A stretch of 64,000 nt of DNA from IDS-8 sp964424805. Lineage in GTDB: Bacteria > Pseudomonadota > Gammaproteobacteria > Steroidobacterales > Woeseiaceae. The notes under the pieces were generated by a model. That model was not told the DNA's origin and did not search any database. It saw nothing but the letters and a program-made list of their open reading frames with translations. Where the stretch lies: the NCBI GenBank assembly GCA_964424805.1, contig CAYRKH010000004.1, positions 1-64,000 on the forward strand. Reading direction: 5' to 3'. Shown here in pieces: positions 16,150 to 25,588 of this stretch. Positions within the stretch are counted from its first letter, which is position 1; every line of letters begins with the position of its first letter. Both the position numbers and the translations under genes were made by a program.

Positions 16150-17112
16150 TTGAGCAAGCAGGACATCATCGCGGTGGTCGGTGCCACCGGCGGGCAGGGC
16201 GGCGGGCTGGTGCGCGCCATTATTGAAGACAGCGAGAGGCGGTTCCGGGCACGCGCGCTGACGCGCGATCCCCGCAGCGACAAAGCCGGCGCCCTGCGGC
16301 GGCTCGGCGCGGAGGTGGTCGAGGCCGATCTCGACGACGGGGATTCCGTGCAGCGCGCGTTCGAGGGCGCTTACGGCGCGTACTGCGTCACCAATTTCTT
16401 TGAGCATTCCTCGCCGGGACGCGAGCTGGCGCAGGCGGCGAACATGGCCGAGGCGTCCAGGCGCGCGGGGCTCGAGCACGTCATCTGGTCCACGCTGGAG
16501 GACACCCGCGAATGGGTTCCGCTGCACGACGACCGCCTGCCTACGCTGATGGATCGTTACAAGGTGCCGCACTTCGACGCCAAGGGCGAAGCGAACAAGG
16601 CTTTTACCGCGCGGGAGGTGCCGGTGACCTTCCTGCTGACCTCGTACTACTGGGAGAACTTCATCAATCTCGGCGCCGGGCCGCAGCGGGGGGCAGACCG
16701 CAAGCTTTCTCTCGCGATGCCGCTCGGTGCCGCGAAGCTGCCGGGCATTTCCGTCGACGATATCGGCAGGTGCGCCTTCGGCATCTTCGCGGGGGGAGGT
16801 GACTACGTCGGCCGGACCGTCGGCATTGCGGGCGAGCACCTCACGGGTGCCGAGCTGGCCGCCGCGTTCAGCCGCGCGCTGGGAGAGGACGTGCGCTACG
16901 ACGCCGTGCCGCCGGAAGCCTACCGCCGCCTCGGGTTCCCCGGCGCCGAAGACCTGGGCAACATGTACCAGTTCATGCACGACTTCAACGAGTACTTCTG
17001 CGGCGCGCGCGACACGGCGCTGGCGCGCCGCCTCAACCCGGCGCTGCAGGATTTCACTACCTGGCTCGCGCAAAACAAGGCCCGCATTCCCGTAACCGCA
17101 CGTCCCGCATAG
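16150..17112 (+). CDS. NmrA-like NAD(P)-binding protein (HSCARG type)
   Basis: A 320-residue atypical short-chain-dehydrogenase-fold protein. The nucleotide site VGATGGQGG is at about residues 8-16. The segments VTNFFEH, VIWSTLED and SYYWENF match the NmrA/HSCARG group, which senses the NADPH/NADP ratio or acts as a reductase relative; the usual catalytic Tyr-x-x-x-Lys is not evident. I chose TTG 16150 because GGAGAG lies 7-12 nt upstream and the Rossmann strand begins 5 residues in. The 237-bp gap upstream contains only weak inverted repeats. Confidence 0.87.
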   Translation: MSKQDIIAVVGATGGQGGGLVRAIIEDSERRFRARALTRDPRSDKAGALRRLGAEVVEADLDDGDSVQRAFEGAYGAYCVTNFFEHSSPGRELAQAANMAEASRRAGLEHVIWSTLEDTREWVPLHDDRLPTLMDRYKVPHFDAKGEANKAFTAREVPVTFLLTSYYWENFINLGAGPQRGADRKLSLAMPLGAAKLPGISVDDIGRCAFGIFAGGGDYVGRTVGIAGEHLTGAELAAAFSRALGEDVRYDAVPPEAYRRLGFPGAEDLGNMYQFMHDFNEYFCGARDTALARRLNPALQDFTTWLAQNKARIPVTARPA

Positions 17113-17309
17113 CCCTGCAGGGTTCCCGGTTTCCGCCGTAGCCATGCTCCGGCGGAGCGTGCCATAATCGATTCCGGGACCGCCACGAGCCTGGCTACCG
17201 CCGCGACCGCCCGGTCGCCGTCAAGGAAGCTGCCGCCCGGCACTCGTCTACATCTCGCGGTCACCCTACAACCGTCTTCGTTTTTCGCCTGGAAGGGAGA
17301 TCCCATGGT

Positions 17310-18362
17310 ATGCGAATTGCACAGATTGCACCGTTGATCGAGTCCGTGCCGCCGCGCCTTTACGGCGGCACTGAAAGGGTCGTGTCATATCTCACGGAGG
17401 AACTGGTGCGCCAGGGCAACGACGTTACATTGTTTGCTACCGGTGATTCCATCACCCAGGCCAAACTGGTGCCGTGCACGGATTCGGCACTGCGGCTCGA
17501 ACCTCGCTGCGAAACACCGCTGCCGCACTACATGCGAATGTTCGAAGAGGTGCGCCGCCGACGCCGTGACTTCGACCTGGCGCACTTCCACATCGACTAC
17601 CTGCACTTCCCGCTGATGCGCGAAATGAGACTGCCGCACGTCACCACGGTGCACGGCCGGCAGGACCTGTGGGATCTCAAACCGCTGTTCGCGGAGTACG
17701 ACGACATGCCGCTCATCTCCATTTCCGAAAGCCAGCGCTCCCCGGTCGGGCGCGCCAACTGGGTGGGAACGGTGTATCACGGACTGCCGCGCGCCCTGCT
17801 CCCTTTCTCGCCGAAGGGTGGCGAATACCTGGCTTTCATCGGCCGCATTTCCGCCGAGAAGCGCGTCGATCGCGCGATCGAGATAGCGACGCGCGCGGGT
17901 CGCGAGCTGGTCATCGCCGCCAAGATCGACAAAGCCGACCGCGATTACTTCGAAACCGACATCAAGCCGCTGCTGAACACCCCGAACGTACGCTACATAG
18001 GCGAGGTGAACGACCGGGAAAAAGCGGAGCTGCTGGGCGGCGCGCTCGCCCTCCTGTTCCCGATCGACTGGCCGGAACCTTTCGGCCTGACGATGATCGA
18101 GGCGATGTCCTGCGGCACGCCGGTGATCGGCTGGCATTGCGGCTCGGTGCCGGAGATCATCAGCGACGGCGTGAGCGGCCGCATCGTCGAGAGCGTCTAC
18201 GAGGCCGTCGCGGCCGTCGATGAGGTCAGGGCGTTCGACCGCCGACTCGTGCGGGACTGCTTCGAGCACCGCTTCAGCGTCGAGCGAATGGCCTCGGATT
18301 ACACGGCAGTGTACGAAACACTCGTTGAAAGCCACATCGCATCGGTTAACACGGCCGCATGA
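17310..18362 (+). CDS. GT4-family glycosyltransferase
   Basis: A 350-residue GT-B glycosyltransferase. The N-terminal donor-approach loop RLYGGTER (about 16-23), a VHG segment, and the C-terminal nucleotide-sugar motif around EPFGLTMIEAMSCGTPV (E-x7-E type) place it in family GT4 (glycogen/sucrose synthase-like retaining transferases). Donor and acceptor cannot be told from sequence. Its stop overlaps the start of the next gene by 4 nt (ATGA), so it is co-translated with the amylo-1,6-glucosidase-type protein. This adjacency suggests a shared glycan, but the substrate is unknown. GGGAG about 11 nt before ATG 17310 supports the start. Confidence 0.9.
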   Translation: MRIAQIAPLIESVPPRLYGGTERVVSYLTEELVRQGNDVTLFATGDSITQAKLVPCTDSALRLEPRCETPLPHYMRMFEEVRRRRRDFDLAHFHIDYLHFPLMREMRLPHVTTVHGRQDLWDLKPLFAEYDDMPLISISESQRSPVGRANWVGTVYHGLPRALLPFSPKGGEYLAFIGRISAEKRVDRAIEIATRAGRELVIAAKIDKADRDYFETDIKPLLNTPNVRYIGEVNDREKAELLGGALALLFPIDWPEPFGLTMIEAMSCGTPVIGWHCGSVPEIISDGVSGRIVESVYEAVAAVDEVRAFDRRLVRDCFEHRFSVERMASDYTAVYETLVESHIASVNTAA

Positions 18363-20569
18363 CAACCAAGGGCACTCATGCGATCGAGCGCCGCTCGGAT
18401 GACGAGTCCCGGGAAGAAGACCGTAACCGGGATACGGGCACCCACTACATCCCTGCGCAGGCAGAGCCCTGGCAGTATTCGCTGAAGCAGGGCCAGAGCT
18501 TCGCGCTATTCGACGAGCACGGCGACATCACCTCCGGCCGGCGGCGCGCCGACGGGCTCTACCACCGTGACACGCGGGTGCTGTCGACGTGGCGGCTGCT
18601 GTTCAACGGTCACCAGCCGCTGTTCCTGAGCTCGGCCTTGCGCGGAGACAACGCGGCGCTGATCGTGGACCTCACCAACCCGGATATCTACGTCGGAGAC
18701 CGTCTCCTGCAGCCGCGCGACACCATACACATCGTGCGCACGATCTTCCTGTGGGACGACGCCTGCAACCAGCGCGTGGCGCTCAGCAACTACGGCCAGG
18801 CGACGCAGCGCAACTCGCTGCGCCTGGAGTTCGGCGCCGACTTCATCGACCTGTTCGCCGTTCGCGGCCACCGCACCGCCGGCCGCGGTGACATCAGCGC
18901 ACGCGTGGTCGGGCGCCGCAAGGTGGAATACCATTACACGGCAACCGACGGCCTGAAGCAGACGACGGTGATTGCGCTCGACCCGGTGCCGGACCGGCTC
19001 GACGAGACCGCTGCCGAATGGGACGTAGAGCTCGCGCCCGGCGACCGCCGCATGATCTTTGCACGCGTCGACCCGACCCGTAATGCCGAGTCGTCCGGAC
19101 GTTCGTTCCTGGCGTCGATGCGCGTAGCGCGTACGTCGCTGTCACGGCTCTCCGGCCGCGCCACCTCGATCGAAAGCTCCAACGAGATCTTCAACGAGAT
19201 CGTCAGGCGCTCGATCGCCGACCTGTACATGCTGATCACGGAAACCGAGGACGGCTCGTACCCCTTTGCGGGCGTGCCGTGGTTCAGCACGCCCTTCGGG
19301 CGTGACGGCATCATCACCGCCCTGGAAATGCTGTGGGTCGATCCGCAGGTCGCCAAGGGCGTGCTGCAGTTCCTCGCACACACGCAGGCCACGCGCGAGG
19401 ACAAGCAGGCGGACGCGGAACCCGGCAAGATCCTGCACGAGATGCGTCACGGCGAGCTCGCGCGCACCGGCGAGGTGCCGTTCCTGCGCTACTACGGCAC
19501 CGTCGACGCGACGCCCCTGTTCGTGCTGCTCGCCGGGCGATATTTCGAGCGCACCGGTGATGTCCAGACGTTGAAGCACATCTGGCCGAACATCGTCGCC
19601 GCGCTCCGCTGGATCGACGGGCCGGGCGACCCGGACGGCGATGGCTTCCTGGAATACCAGTCGCAGCGCGAGGACGGGCTGGTGAACCAGGGCTGGAAGG
19701 ACTCCGCGGACTCGGTATTTCACGCCGACGGCCGGCTGGCCGAGGGGCCGGTCGCGCTGGTCGAGGTGCAGGCCTACGTGTACGCCGCCAAGCGCTCCAT
19801 CGCGAACGTCGCACGCGCTCTCGGCATGCAGGCGGACGCCGCGCGGCTGCATGCGGAGGCGGAGTCGCTGAGAAACCGCTTCGAGTCGACGTTCTGGTCC
19901 GAAGAGCTCGGCACCTACGTGATCGCGCTGGATGGCGCGAAGGAGCCGTGTGCCATAAGGAGCTCGAACGCCGGTCACGTGCTGCTTTCAGGGATCGCCT
20001 CCGAAGACCGCGCCGCGCGGGTCACGGCAGACCTGCTGAGCCAGCGCTTCTTCTGCGGGTGGGGCGTGCGTACGATCGCCGCCGGCGAGCCGCGCTTCAA
20101 CCCGATGTCGTACCACAACGGCTCCGTCTGGCCGCACGACAACGCGATGATCGCGCTCGGGATGTCCCGCTACCGGCACACGGGTTCGGTGCAGGGCATC
20201 TTCACGGGGCTGTTCCGCGCGGCCAACTACATGACCATGCGGCGGCTGCCCGAGCTCTTCTGCGGGTTCCGCCGCCGCCCCGGGCGCGGCCCCACGTTCT
20301 ATCCCGTGGCCTGCTCACCGCAGGCCTGGGCCGCTGCCGCGCCGCTCGCCCTGCTGCAGGCGAGCCTCGGGCTCGACTTCGACATCCCCAACCGCGTGAT
20401 CATGATGCAACACCCGCGGCTGCCGGATTTCGTCGACGAGGTCTGGCTGCGCAACCTCCGCCTGGATTCCGAAACGTCCATCGACCTCCTGCTGCGGCGC
20501 CGCGGCGACGACGTGGCCGTGAACGTGCTGCGCCGCGAAGGCAACGTGATGGTGGACATCCGGGTCTAG
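18359..20569 (+). CDS. Amylo-alpha-1,6-glucosidase family protein (glycogen-debranching type)
   Basis: A 736-residue cytosolic protein. An N-terminal GDE_N_bis-like domain (about residues 35-230, with DGLYHRDTR) precedes an (alpha/alpha)6 glycoside-hydrolase domain related to GH63/GH133, with acidic clusters such as FGRDGI and GSVWPHDN. Such proteins are annotated as glycogen debranching enzymes, but this subgroup lacks the GH13-type transferase domain, and its true substrate is often unverified. It overlaps the GT4 gene by 4 nt. No leader is visible. The next gene, a small membrane protein, starts 66 bp downstream. Confidence 0.9.
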   Translation: MTTKGTHAIERRSDDESREEDRNRDTGTHYIPAQAEPWQYSLKQGQSFALFDEHGDITSGRRRADGLYHRDTRVLSTWRLLFNGHQPLFLSSALRGDNAALIVDLTNPDIYVGDRLLQPRDTIHIVRTIFLWDDACNQRVALSNYGQATQRNSLRLEFGADFIDLFAVRGHRTAGRGDISARVVGRRKVEYHYTATDGLKQTTVIALDPVPDRLDETAAEWDVELAPGDRRMIFARVDPTRNAESSGRSFLASMRVARTSLSRLSGRATSIESSNEIFNEIVRRSIADLYMLITETEDGSYPFAGVPWFSTPFGRDGIITALEMLWVDPQVAKGVLQFLAHTQATREDKQADAEPGKILHEMRHGELARTGEVPFLRYYGTVDATPLFVLLAGRYFERTGDVQTLKHIWPNIVAALRWIDGPGDPDGDGFLEYQSQREDGLVNQGWKDSADSVFHADGRLAEGPVALVEVQAYVYAAKRSIANVARALGMQADAARLHAEAESLRNRFESTFWSEELGTYVIALDGAKEPCAIRSSNAGHVLLSGIASEDRAARVTADLLSQRFFCGWGVRTIAAGEPRFNPMSYHNGSVWPHDNAMIALGMSRYRHTGSVQGIFTGLFRAANYMTMRRLPELFCGFRRRPGRGPTFYPVACSPQAWAAAAPLALLQASLGLDFDIPNRVIMMQHPRLPDFVDEVWLRNLRLDSETSIDLLLRRRGDDVAVNVLRREGNVMVDIRV

Positions 20570-20635
20570 CCCCTTTTTGACGGCAACCGGCTGCCGCCCT
20601 ATGCTGCCTTTTTCACTTCCGGCGAGAAATACCGC

Positions 20636-20986
20636 ATGGCATGGCCGTGGCTGAGGATCGTGGCAAGGACCATCCCCTGGACGGAGCTGGCCCGGCGCGC
20701 GCCGCAGATCATTTCCGCCTCGTCCGAGCTGCTCGAGAAGCGGAGAGCTGCCGCCAACGCGGAAATGCGGATACGGCCGGACGAACCCGATGAAATCGAG
20801 CTGGAACGACGCATTCGCGGGCTCGAAGAGAGCAGCACCGAGCTTGCCCGGCACATCGAACAGCTCGCGCAGGCCAATCGCGAGCTCAACATGGCGCTGC
20901 GCGTTACGGCGGCACGCCTGCGCTTGCTCGCCTGGGTCGTCGGAGCACTGGTCCTGCTCATCATCGCGGCGCTGCTTCGCCTGTGA
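20636..20986 (+). CDS. Small coiled-coil protein with C-terminal membrane anchor
   Basis: A 116-residue protein of unknown function. Residues about 50-90 form a heptad-rich, highly charged stretch likely to be a coiled coil (pattern ERRIRGLEES, ELARHIEQL), followed by a C-terminal hydrophobic helix (about 98-114) that would anchor it in the inner membrane with most of the protein in the cytoplasm. No family is recognised. Its stop is only 4 bp from the stop of the convergent deoB gene. A 122-codon frame on the opposite strand overlaps but looks like a shadow. Confidence 0.72.
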   Translation: MAWPWLRIVARTIPWTELARRAPQIISASSELLEKRRAAANAEMRIRPDEPDEIELERRIRGLEESSTELARHIEQLAQANRELNMALRVTAARLRLLAWVVGALVLLIIAALLRL

Positions 20987-20990
20987 CGCG

Positions 20991-22217
20991 CTACGCCCCC
21001 GCGGCAGGCTCCCGGCCCGTACCCAGGAAACTCTCGCCATGGTCCATCGGCTCCAGCGAGAAGAACTCCGCCAGCGTCTGGCCGATATCGGCGAACGTTT
21101 CACGCTCCCCCAGGGGCCCGGGCGGAAGTCCCGCACCGCGTGCAAGCACAGGGATGTGCTCGCGCGTGTGATCGGAGCCCGGCCACGACGGATCGCAGCC
21201 GTGATCGGCGCAGAGCACCAGGAGATCGTCCTCCCGTAGCCTGCCGGTCAGCTCCGGCAGCCGCCGGTCGAAGACCTCGAGCGCGTTCGCGTAGCCTTCG
21301 ATATCGCGGCGATGGCCGTAGAGCATGTCGAAGTCGACGAAGTTCGTGAACACGATCGAGCGGTCCGGCGCCCCCTCCCACGCCTCGACCGTGGCGTCGA
21401 ACAAGGCCATGTTGCCCGTTGCCTTCACCTTTCGGCTGATCCCCCGGTGCGCGTAGATGTCGGCGATCTTGCCGATGCCGATCACCTCGCCGCCGTCGTT
21501 GACCAGCTTGTCGAGCACCGTGTCCGCGGGCGGCGGCACGGTAAGGTCGCGGCGGTTGCCGGTACGCTTGAAGTTGCTGCGATCGGTGCCGACGAACGGG
21601 CGCGCGATCACCCTGCCGATGTTGTACTCGTCGACGAGCTCGCGCGCGATATTGCAGACGTCGTACAGGCGCTGCAGCCCGAACGTTTCCTCGTGGCACG
21701 CCACCTGGAAGACGCTGTCGGCCGAGGTGTATACGATCGGCTTTCCACTTCGCATGTGCTCCTCGCCGAGCTCGGCGATGATGGTGGTGCCGGACGCATG
21801 GCAGTTGCCGAGCACGCCGGGCAGCCCAGCCCTCTCGATGAGCGCGTGCAGCAGCTTCCCGGGGAACGTGTCGGTCTCGCCGGTAAAATAGCCCCATTCG
21901 AAGAGCACAGGCACCCCTGCCATTTCCCAGTGCCCGCTGGGCGTGTCCTTGCCGCTGGAGAGCTCGCGTGCATAGCCCCAGGCGCCGGTTACGACCTCCG
22001 GCACCTCGCAGCCGGCGGGAAACTCGCCGGCGCTGGCGTTTGCCGCGTGCAGGAGACCGAGGTTTGCAAGGTTCGGGACCTGCAGCGGCCGCCCGTCCGC
22101 GTGCCGGTGCTTCGCGATGCTGCCGAGGGTGTTCGCACCGGTGTCGCCGAAGCGTGCGGCGTCGGCGCTGGCGCCGATGCCGAAGGAGTCCAGCATCAGG
22201 ATTACGGCTCGGGTCAT
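20991..22217 (-). CDS. deoB: Phosphopentomutase
   Basis: A 408-residue enzyme that interconverts (deoxy)ribose 1-phosphate and 5-phosphate in nucleoside catabolism, in the cytoplasm. The alkaline-phosphatase-superfamily metal motifs are present: MLDSFGIGA near the N-terminus with the metal Asp, GDTGANTLG, GKDTPSGHWE, and the C-terminal ADHGCDP and SDHTREH pairs. Length matches DeoB (about 400). The ATG at 22217 lies 5 nt after the nupC stop, so the two form a nucleoside uptake and salvage operon. No DeoR or CytR-like regulator is nearby. Confidence 0.97.
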   Translation of the reverse strand: MTRAVILMLDSFGIGASADAARFGDTGANTLGSIAKHRHADGRPLQVPNLANLGLLHAANASAGEFPAGCEVPEVVTGAWGYARELSSGKDTPSGHWEMAGVPVLFEWGYFTGETDTFPGKLLHALIERAGLPGVLGNCHASGTTIIAELGEEHMRSGKPIVYTSADSVFQVACHEETFGLQRLYDVCNIARELVDEYNIGRVIARPFVGTDRSNFKRTGNRRDLTVPPPADTVLDKLVNDGGEVIGIGKIADIYAHRGISRKVKATGNMALFDATVEAWEGAPDRSIVFTNFVDFDMLYGHRRDIEGYANALEVFDRRLPELTGRLREDDLLVLCADHGCDPSWPGSDHTREHIPVLARGAGLPPGPLGERETFADIGQTLAEFFSLEPMDHGESFLGTGREPAAGA

Positions 22218-22222
22218 CTGCC

Positions 22223-23449
22223 TCACTGCAGGGACACGAAAATCCCCGCAAGACTCGCGTTCGTCAGGTTGACCAGTGTACCCCCGATCACCGCCTTCAG
22301 GCCAAGCCTGGCGATGTCCCGGCGCCTGCCGGGCACGATGCTGCCGAGTCCCCCGAGCAGGATGGCGATGGAGGCCAGGTTGGCAAAGCCGCACAGCGCG
22401 AACGTGACGATCGCCTGCGTCCGCGGGCTCAGCGCTTCCCTGACCTCGACGAAATGGGCATACGCGTAGAACTCGTTGATCACGAACTTCTCGCCGATCA
22501 GGGTTCCCGCCTGCACGGCTTCGTCCCAGGGCACGCCGATCAGGAAGGCGATGGGCGCAAAGAGCTGGCCCAGGATGAGCTGCAGCGTCAGGTCCTCGAT
22601 GCCGATCCAGCCGCCGACCCAGCCGAGCAGGCCGTTCAACAGCGCGATCATCGCCACGAAGGCGAGCAGCATGGCGCCGACGTTGAGGGCCAGCGTGAGG
22701 CCTGTCGCCGCGCCGTTGCCGATGGCTTCGAAGATATTGACGGCCCGGTCCTCCTCGCCCACGTTGTCCGCGTCGAACTGCACCTGCCGCAGGTTGCGCG
22801 TTTCCGGCACCAGGATCTTGGCCATCAGCAGCCCGCCCGGCGCCGCCATGAAGCTCGCCGCGATGAGGTACTCGAGGGCAACGCCCATCTGCGCGTACGC
22901 CGCCATCACCGTGCCGGCAATCGTCGCGCAGCCGCCCGTCATGATGGCGAAGAGCTCGGATTCGCTGGTGCGCTCGAGATAGGGCTTGACGACGAGCGGG
23001 GCCTCGGTGTGCCCGACGAAAATGTTCGAGACCGCGGACATCGACTCCGTCTGGGTGGTGCCGAGCAGCCGCCGCAGCCCGCCGCCGAGCCACGCCACGA
23101 CCTTCTGCATGATGCCGAGGTAGTACAGGACCGACATCAGCGCGGAAAAGAACACGATGATCGGCAGCACCTGGAATGCGATGGTGAAACCGAGGCTTTC
23201 CGCGGTCCGGACCCCGAACACGAACTCGATGCCGGCGTTCGCGTACCCGATGACGTGTCGTACCCCGCGCACGGCCCCGTCCAGGACGTCGCGGCCCCAG
23301 GGCAGGTACATGACCAGCACGGCCACCGCCACCTGCAGTGCAAACGCCACCAGCACCGTGCGCCGGTTGATCGCCCGCCGGTCCGACGACAACAGCCATG
23401 CCAGCAGGAAGAGGACGGCGATGCCGCCGAGACTGATCAGGATTCGCAT
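22223..23449 (-). CDS. nupC: Concentrative nucleoside transporter, NupC/CNT family
   Basis: A 408-residue polytopic inner-membrane symporter, close to E. coli NupC in length. Typical CNT features are an N-terminal helical bundle, the central SNIFVGHTEAP segment and the GGCATIAGTVMAAY helix that line the nucleoside site. It imports nucleosides with H+ or Na+. It is first in a two-gene unit with deoB 5 nt downstream. The ATG at 23449 starts directly with a hydrophobic helix. Confidence 0.95.
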   Translation of the reverse strand: MRILISLGGIAVLFLLAWLLSSDRRAINRRTVLVAFALQVAVAVLVMYLPWGRDVLDGAVRGVRHVIGYANAGIEFVFGVRTAESLGFTIAFQVLPIIVFFSALMSVLYYLGIMQKVVAWLGGGLRRLLGTTQTESMSAVSNIFVGHTEAPLVVKPYLERTSESELFAIMTGGCATIAGTVMAAYAQMGVALEYLIAASFMAAPGGLLMAKILVPETRNLRQVQFDADNVGEEDRAVNIFEAIGNGAATGLTLALNVGAMLLAFVAMIALLNGLLGWVGGWIGIEDLTLQLILGQLFAPIAFLIGVPWDEAVQAGTLIGEKFVINEFYAYAHFVEVREALSPRTQAIVTFALCGFANLASIAILLGGLGSIVPGRRRDIARLGLKAVIGGTLVNLTNASLAGIFVSLQ

Positions 23450-23613
23450 GGGTCCCCGGCATTCTGCTAGTTCGTATCGAGCCGGGCATTATTCATGAAC
23501 GGCGCCAAAGCCGAAAGCACCCGGGGAAAACTCCTTCCCCGGTCGCCGCGCGGCCCGGCCACGGCCGCCGCGCAGCCGGCCGGTGAAGGCTCGGCGTGGC
23601 GGGCTCCTGCAGG

Positions 23614-23991
23614 TCAGCCGCCGGCGGGCTGGTGGCCCTCCGGCGGGTGCTCCGCGGCGTGGTGGGGAACGAAGTCGCTTTCCCCGAAGAACTCGATGCG
23701 GGTAAGGAAGGTGTAATCGCCCTCCAGCGACATGAGCCAGATCAGCACCATTATCGCTACCGGTGGCACCAGGATGGCGAGCTTGAGCGCGAGCCGCTCC
23801 CAGCGCATGTGCATGAAGATCGCAACGATGAAGCCCGCCTTGATGAACATGAAGATGACGATGAGCCACCAGCGCAGGTAGCCCTGGAGCTGCAGGTAAT
23901 CGACCATGTAGGAGAAGAAGCTGACGACGAACAGCAGGCCCCAGACCCAGAAATAGATCCCGATCGGGTGTTGTTGTCCTTCCTGCGCCAT
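23614..23991 (-). CDS. Cytochrome c oxidase subunit IV
   Basis: A 125-residue inner-membrane protein with three hydrophobic helices, consistent with the bacterial COX4 (CtaF/CyoD-like) family that stabilises heme-copper oxidases. It is the last gene of the oxidase operon and starts 19 nt after the subunit III stop. The C-terminus is His- and Pro-rich (HHAAEHPPEGH). An in-frame extension to 24117 exists but overlaps subunit III and is unconserved-looking, so the ATG at 23991 is used. Confidence 0.88.
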   Translation of the reverse strand: MAQEGQQHPIGIYFWVWGLLFVVSFFSYMVDYLQLQGYLRWWLIVIFMFIKAGFIVAIFMHMRWERLALKLAILVPPVAIMVLIWLMSLEGDYTFLTRIEFFGESDFVPHHAAEHPPEGHQPAGG

Positions 23992-24010
23992 GGTGCGGCT
24001 CCTTCGGTGC

Positions 24011-24703
24011 TTACCAGAGATAGAAGAAGGCGAAGATGAAAACCCACACGAGGTCGACGAAGTGCCAGTAGAGTCCCGCGATCTCGACGATCTCGTAGTT
24101 GCCGCCGCGTCTTTCATAGAAGCCGCGCTTGACGCGGAACGCCACGACGAGCAGGTAGATCACACCCGCGGACACGTGCAGCCCGTGGAAGCCCGTGATC
24201 ATGAAGAACGCGGAGCCGAACTGCGCCGCGCCTTCCGGATTGCCCCAGGGCCGGATGCCTTCGTCGAGGATCAGCTTGCTCCATTCGAAAGCCTGCATGC
24301 TGACGAAGGTCGCGCCGAGCGCGGCCGTCGCCAGCATCAGCCAGAACGTCTTGTTGCGGTCCTTGCGATAGCCCATGTTGACGGCCATCGCCATCGTGCC
24401 GCTCGAAGTGATCAGGACCATGGTCATGACGGCGATCAGGAACAGCGGCACGTTGAAGCCGAAAACCTCCAGCGCGAACAGTTCGCTCGTCAACGGCCAG
24501 GGATCGGAAGTCGACATGCGCACCGTCATGTAAGAGACGAGGAAACAGCTGAAGATGAAGGTATCGCTCAGCAGGAAGATCCACATCATGGCCTTCCCCC
24601 AAGGCACGTGGAACGCCTGCCTGTCCGAAGCGAAGTCGCTGATGACGCCCCGGGTGCCTTGCGGGAGCACGTCTCCTGGTTCCGTTACGACAGCTTGCGT
24701 CAT
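24011..24703 (-). CDS. ctaE: Cytochrome c oxidase subunit III (heme-copper oxidase)
   Basis: A 230-residue seven-helix membrane protein of the COX3 family. The conserved FHGLHVSAG and the C-terminal YWHFVDLVW segments are diagnostic. Subunit III supports proton uptake and stability of subunit I. It lies 21 nt downstream of a second, more divergent subunit-III-like gene, so the operon encodes two such proteins. Confidence 0.94.
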   Translation of the reverse strand: MTQAVVTEPGDVLPQGTRGVISDFASDRQAFHVPWGKAMMWIFLLSDTFIFSCFLVSYMTVRMSTSDPWPLTSELFALEVFGFNVPLFLIAVMTMVLITSSGTMAMAVNMGYRKDRNKTFWLMLATAALGATFVSMQAFEWSKLILDEGIRPWGNPEGAAQFGSAFFMITGFHGLHVSAGVIYLLVVAFRVKRGFYERRGGNYEIVEIAGLYWHFVDLVWVFIFAFFYLW

Positions 24704-24724
24704 CGGTCCTACCTTGTTTTTAGC

Positions 24725-25387
24725 CTAGGTATACAAGAGCAGCGCGAACAGCACGATCCAGACGAGCAGCAGGTAATGCCAGTACACGGCGCAGAGCTCG
24801 ACGCTGCTGCGCACCGCGTCGGCCTCCGCGCCGGTCATCGCCCGGACCACGGAGCGCGCCCATACCCACAGGCCGCCCAGCAGGTGCAGCCCGTGGACCG
24901 CCGTCAGCAGGTAGAAGAACGCGTTCGCCGGATTGCTGCCCAGGAAATAACCTGACGAGTGCAACTGCTGCCACGCCATCAGCTGTCCCGCGAGAAACAT
25001 GAACGTGAGCAGGCCGGCGAAGCCCAGCCCGAGCTTCAGCCGGGTGATGTTGCCCTGGATCGCCGCCGCGCGGCTGCGGTGATAGGCAAGGCTGGCCAGC
25101 AGCAGCAGGGCGGTATTGATCCACAGGATGTCCGGCTCCGGCAGCGCACTCCAGTCGTGCATGTGCCGCCGCATGAGATAGGCGCTGATGAACAGCGCGA
25201 ACAGCGACGTGACCACGGCAAGGAACGCGGCGAGCGCGAGCGTGCGCGTGCGGTTGTCGAAGGCAGTGCCGGAAGCCGCGTCGTCCGCGGCCCGCGATTC
25301 CCACGGTGCCGTGTTGAGCGTCTGGCGCAGCAGCCAGCCGATCACGGCGGCCATGATGATCGCGAGGAGAACGAGCGTAAACGTCAT
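24725..25387 (-). CDS. Second, divergent cytochrome c oxidase subunit III-like protein
   Basis: A 220-residue membrane protein with COX3 signatures (AVHGLHLLGG and the C-terminal YWHYLLLVW) but low similarity to its neighbour, closer in feel to the NorE/CtaO-type subunit III proteins found in oxidase and NO-reductase operons. It begins with an extra hydrophobic helix. The start codon is only 12 nt from a REP element (25399), so part of the ribosome-binding context (AGGA) abuts the repeat. Two subunit III genes in one operon occur in some proteobacteria; which one binds subunit I cannot be told here. Confidence 0.9.
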   Translation of the reverse strand: MTFTLVLLAIIMAAVIGWLLRQTLNTAPWESRAADDAASGTAFDNRTRTLALAAFLAVVTSLFALFISAYLMRRHMHDWSALPEPDILWINTALLLLASLAYHRSRAAAIQGNITRLKLGLGFAGLLTFMFLAGQLMAWQQLHSSGYFLGSNPANAFFYLLTAVHGLHLLGGLWVWARSVVRAMTGAEADAVRSSVELCAVYWHYLLLVWIVLFALLLYT

Positions 25388-25398
25388 GAGATCGTCCT

Positions 25399-25587
25399 GT
25401 AGGAGCGCGCAGTGCGCGCGATGCCACGGTGCGTGGCCGTGCGCGCGGCATCTACTATTGCCACCTCCGTGGCATCGCGCGCGATGCGCGCTCCTACAGC
25501 AGCAGCGCTTGCCACCTCCGTGGCATCGCGCGCGATGCGCGCTCCTACAGCAGCGGCTATTGCCACCGGGGCAATGCGTGCTCCTGC
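25399..25587. repeat. REP cluster inside the oxidase operon
   Basis: One forward GTAG REP (25399-25424) is followed by two reverse copies (25471-25497 and 25522-25548) inside a 51-bp direct repeat, and a degraded fourth copy (about 25568-25587). The cluster separates ctaD from the subunit III genes on the same transcript, where stem-loops could make expression uneven along the operon. That effect is inferred. Confidence 0.9.
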
Positions 25588-25588
25588 G

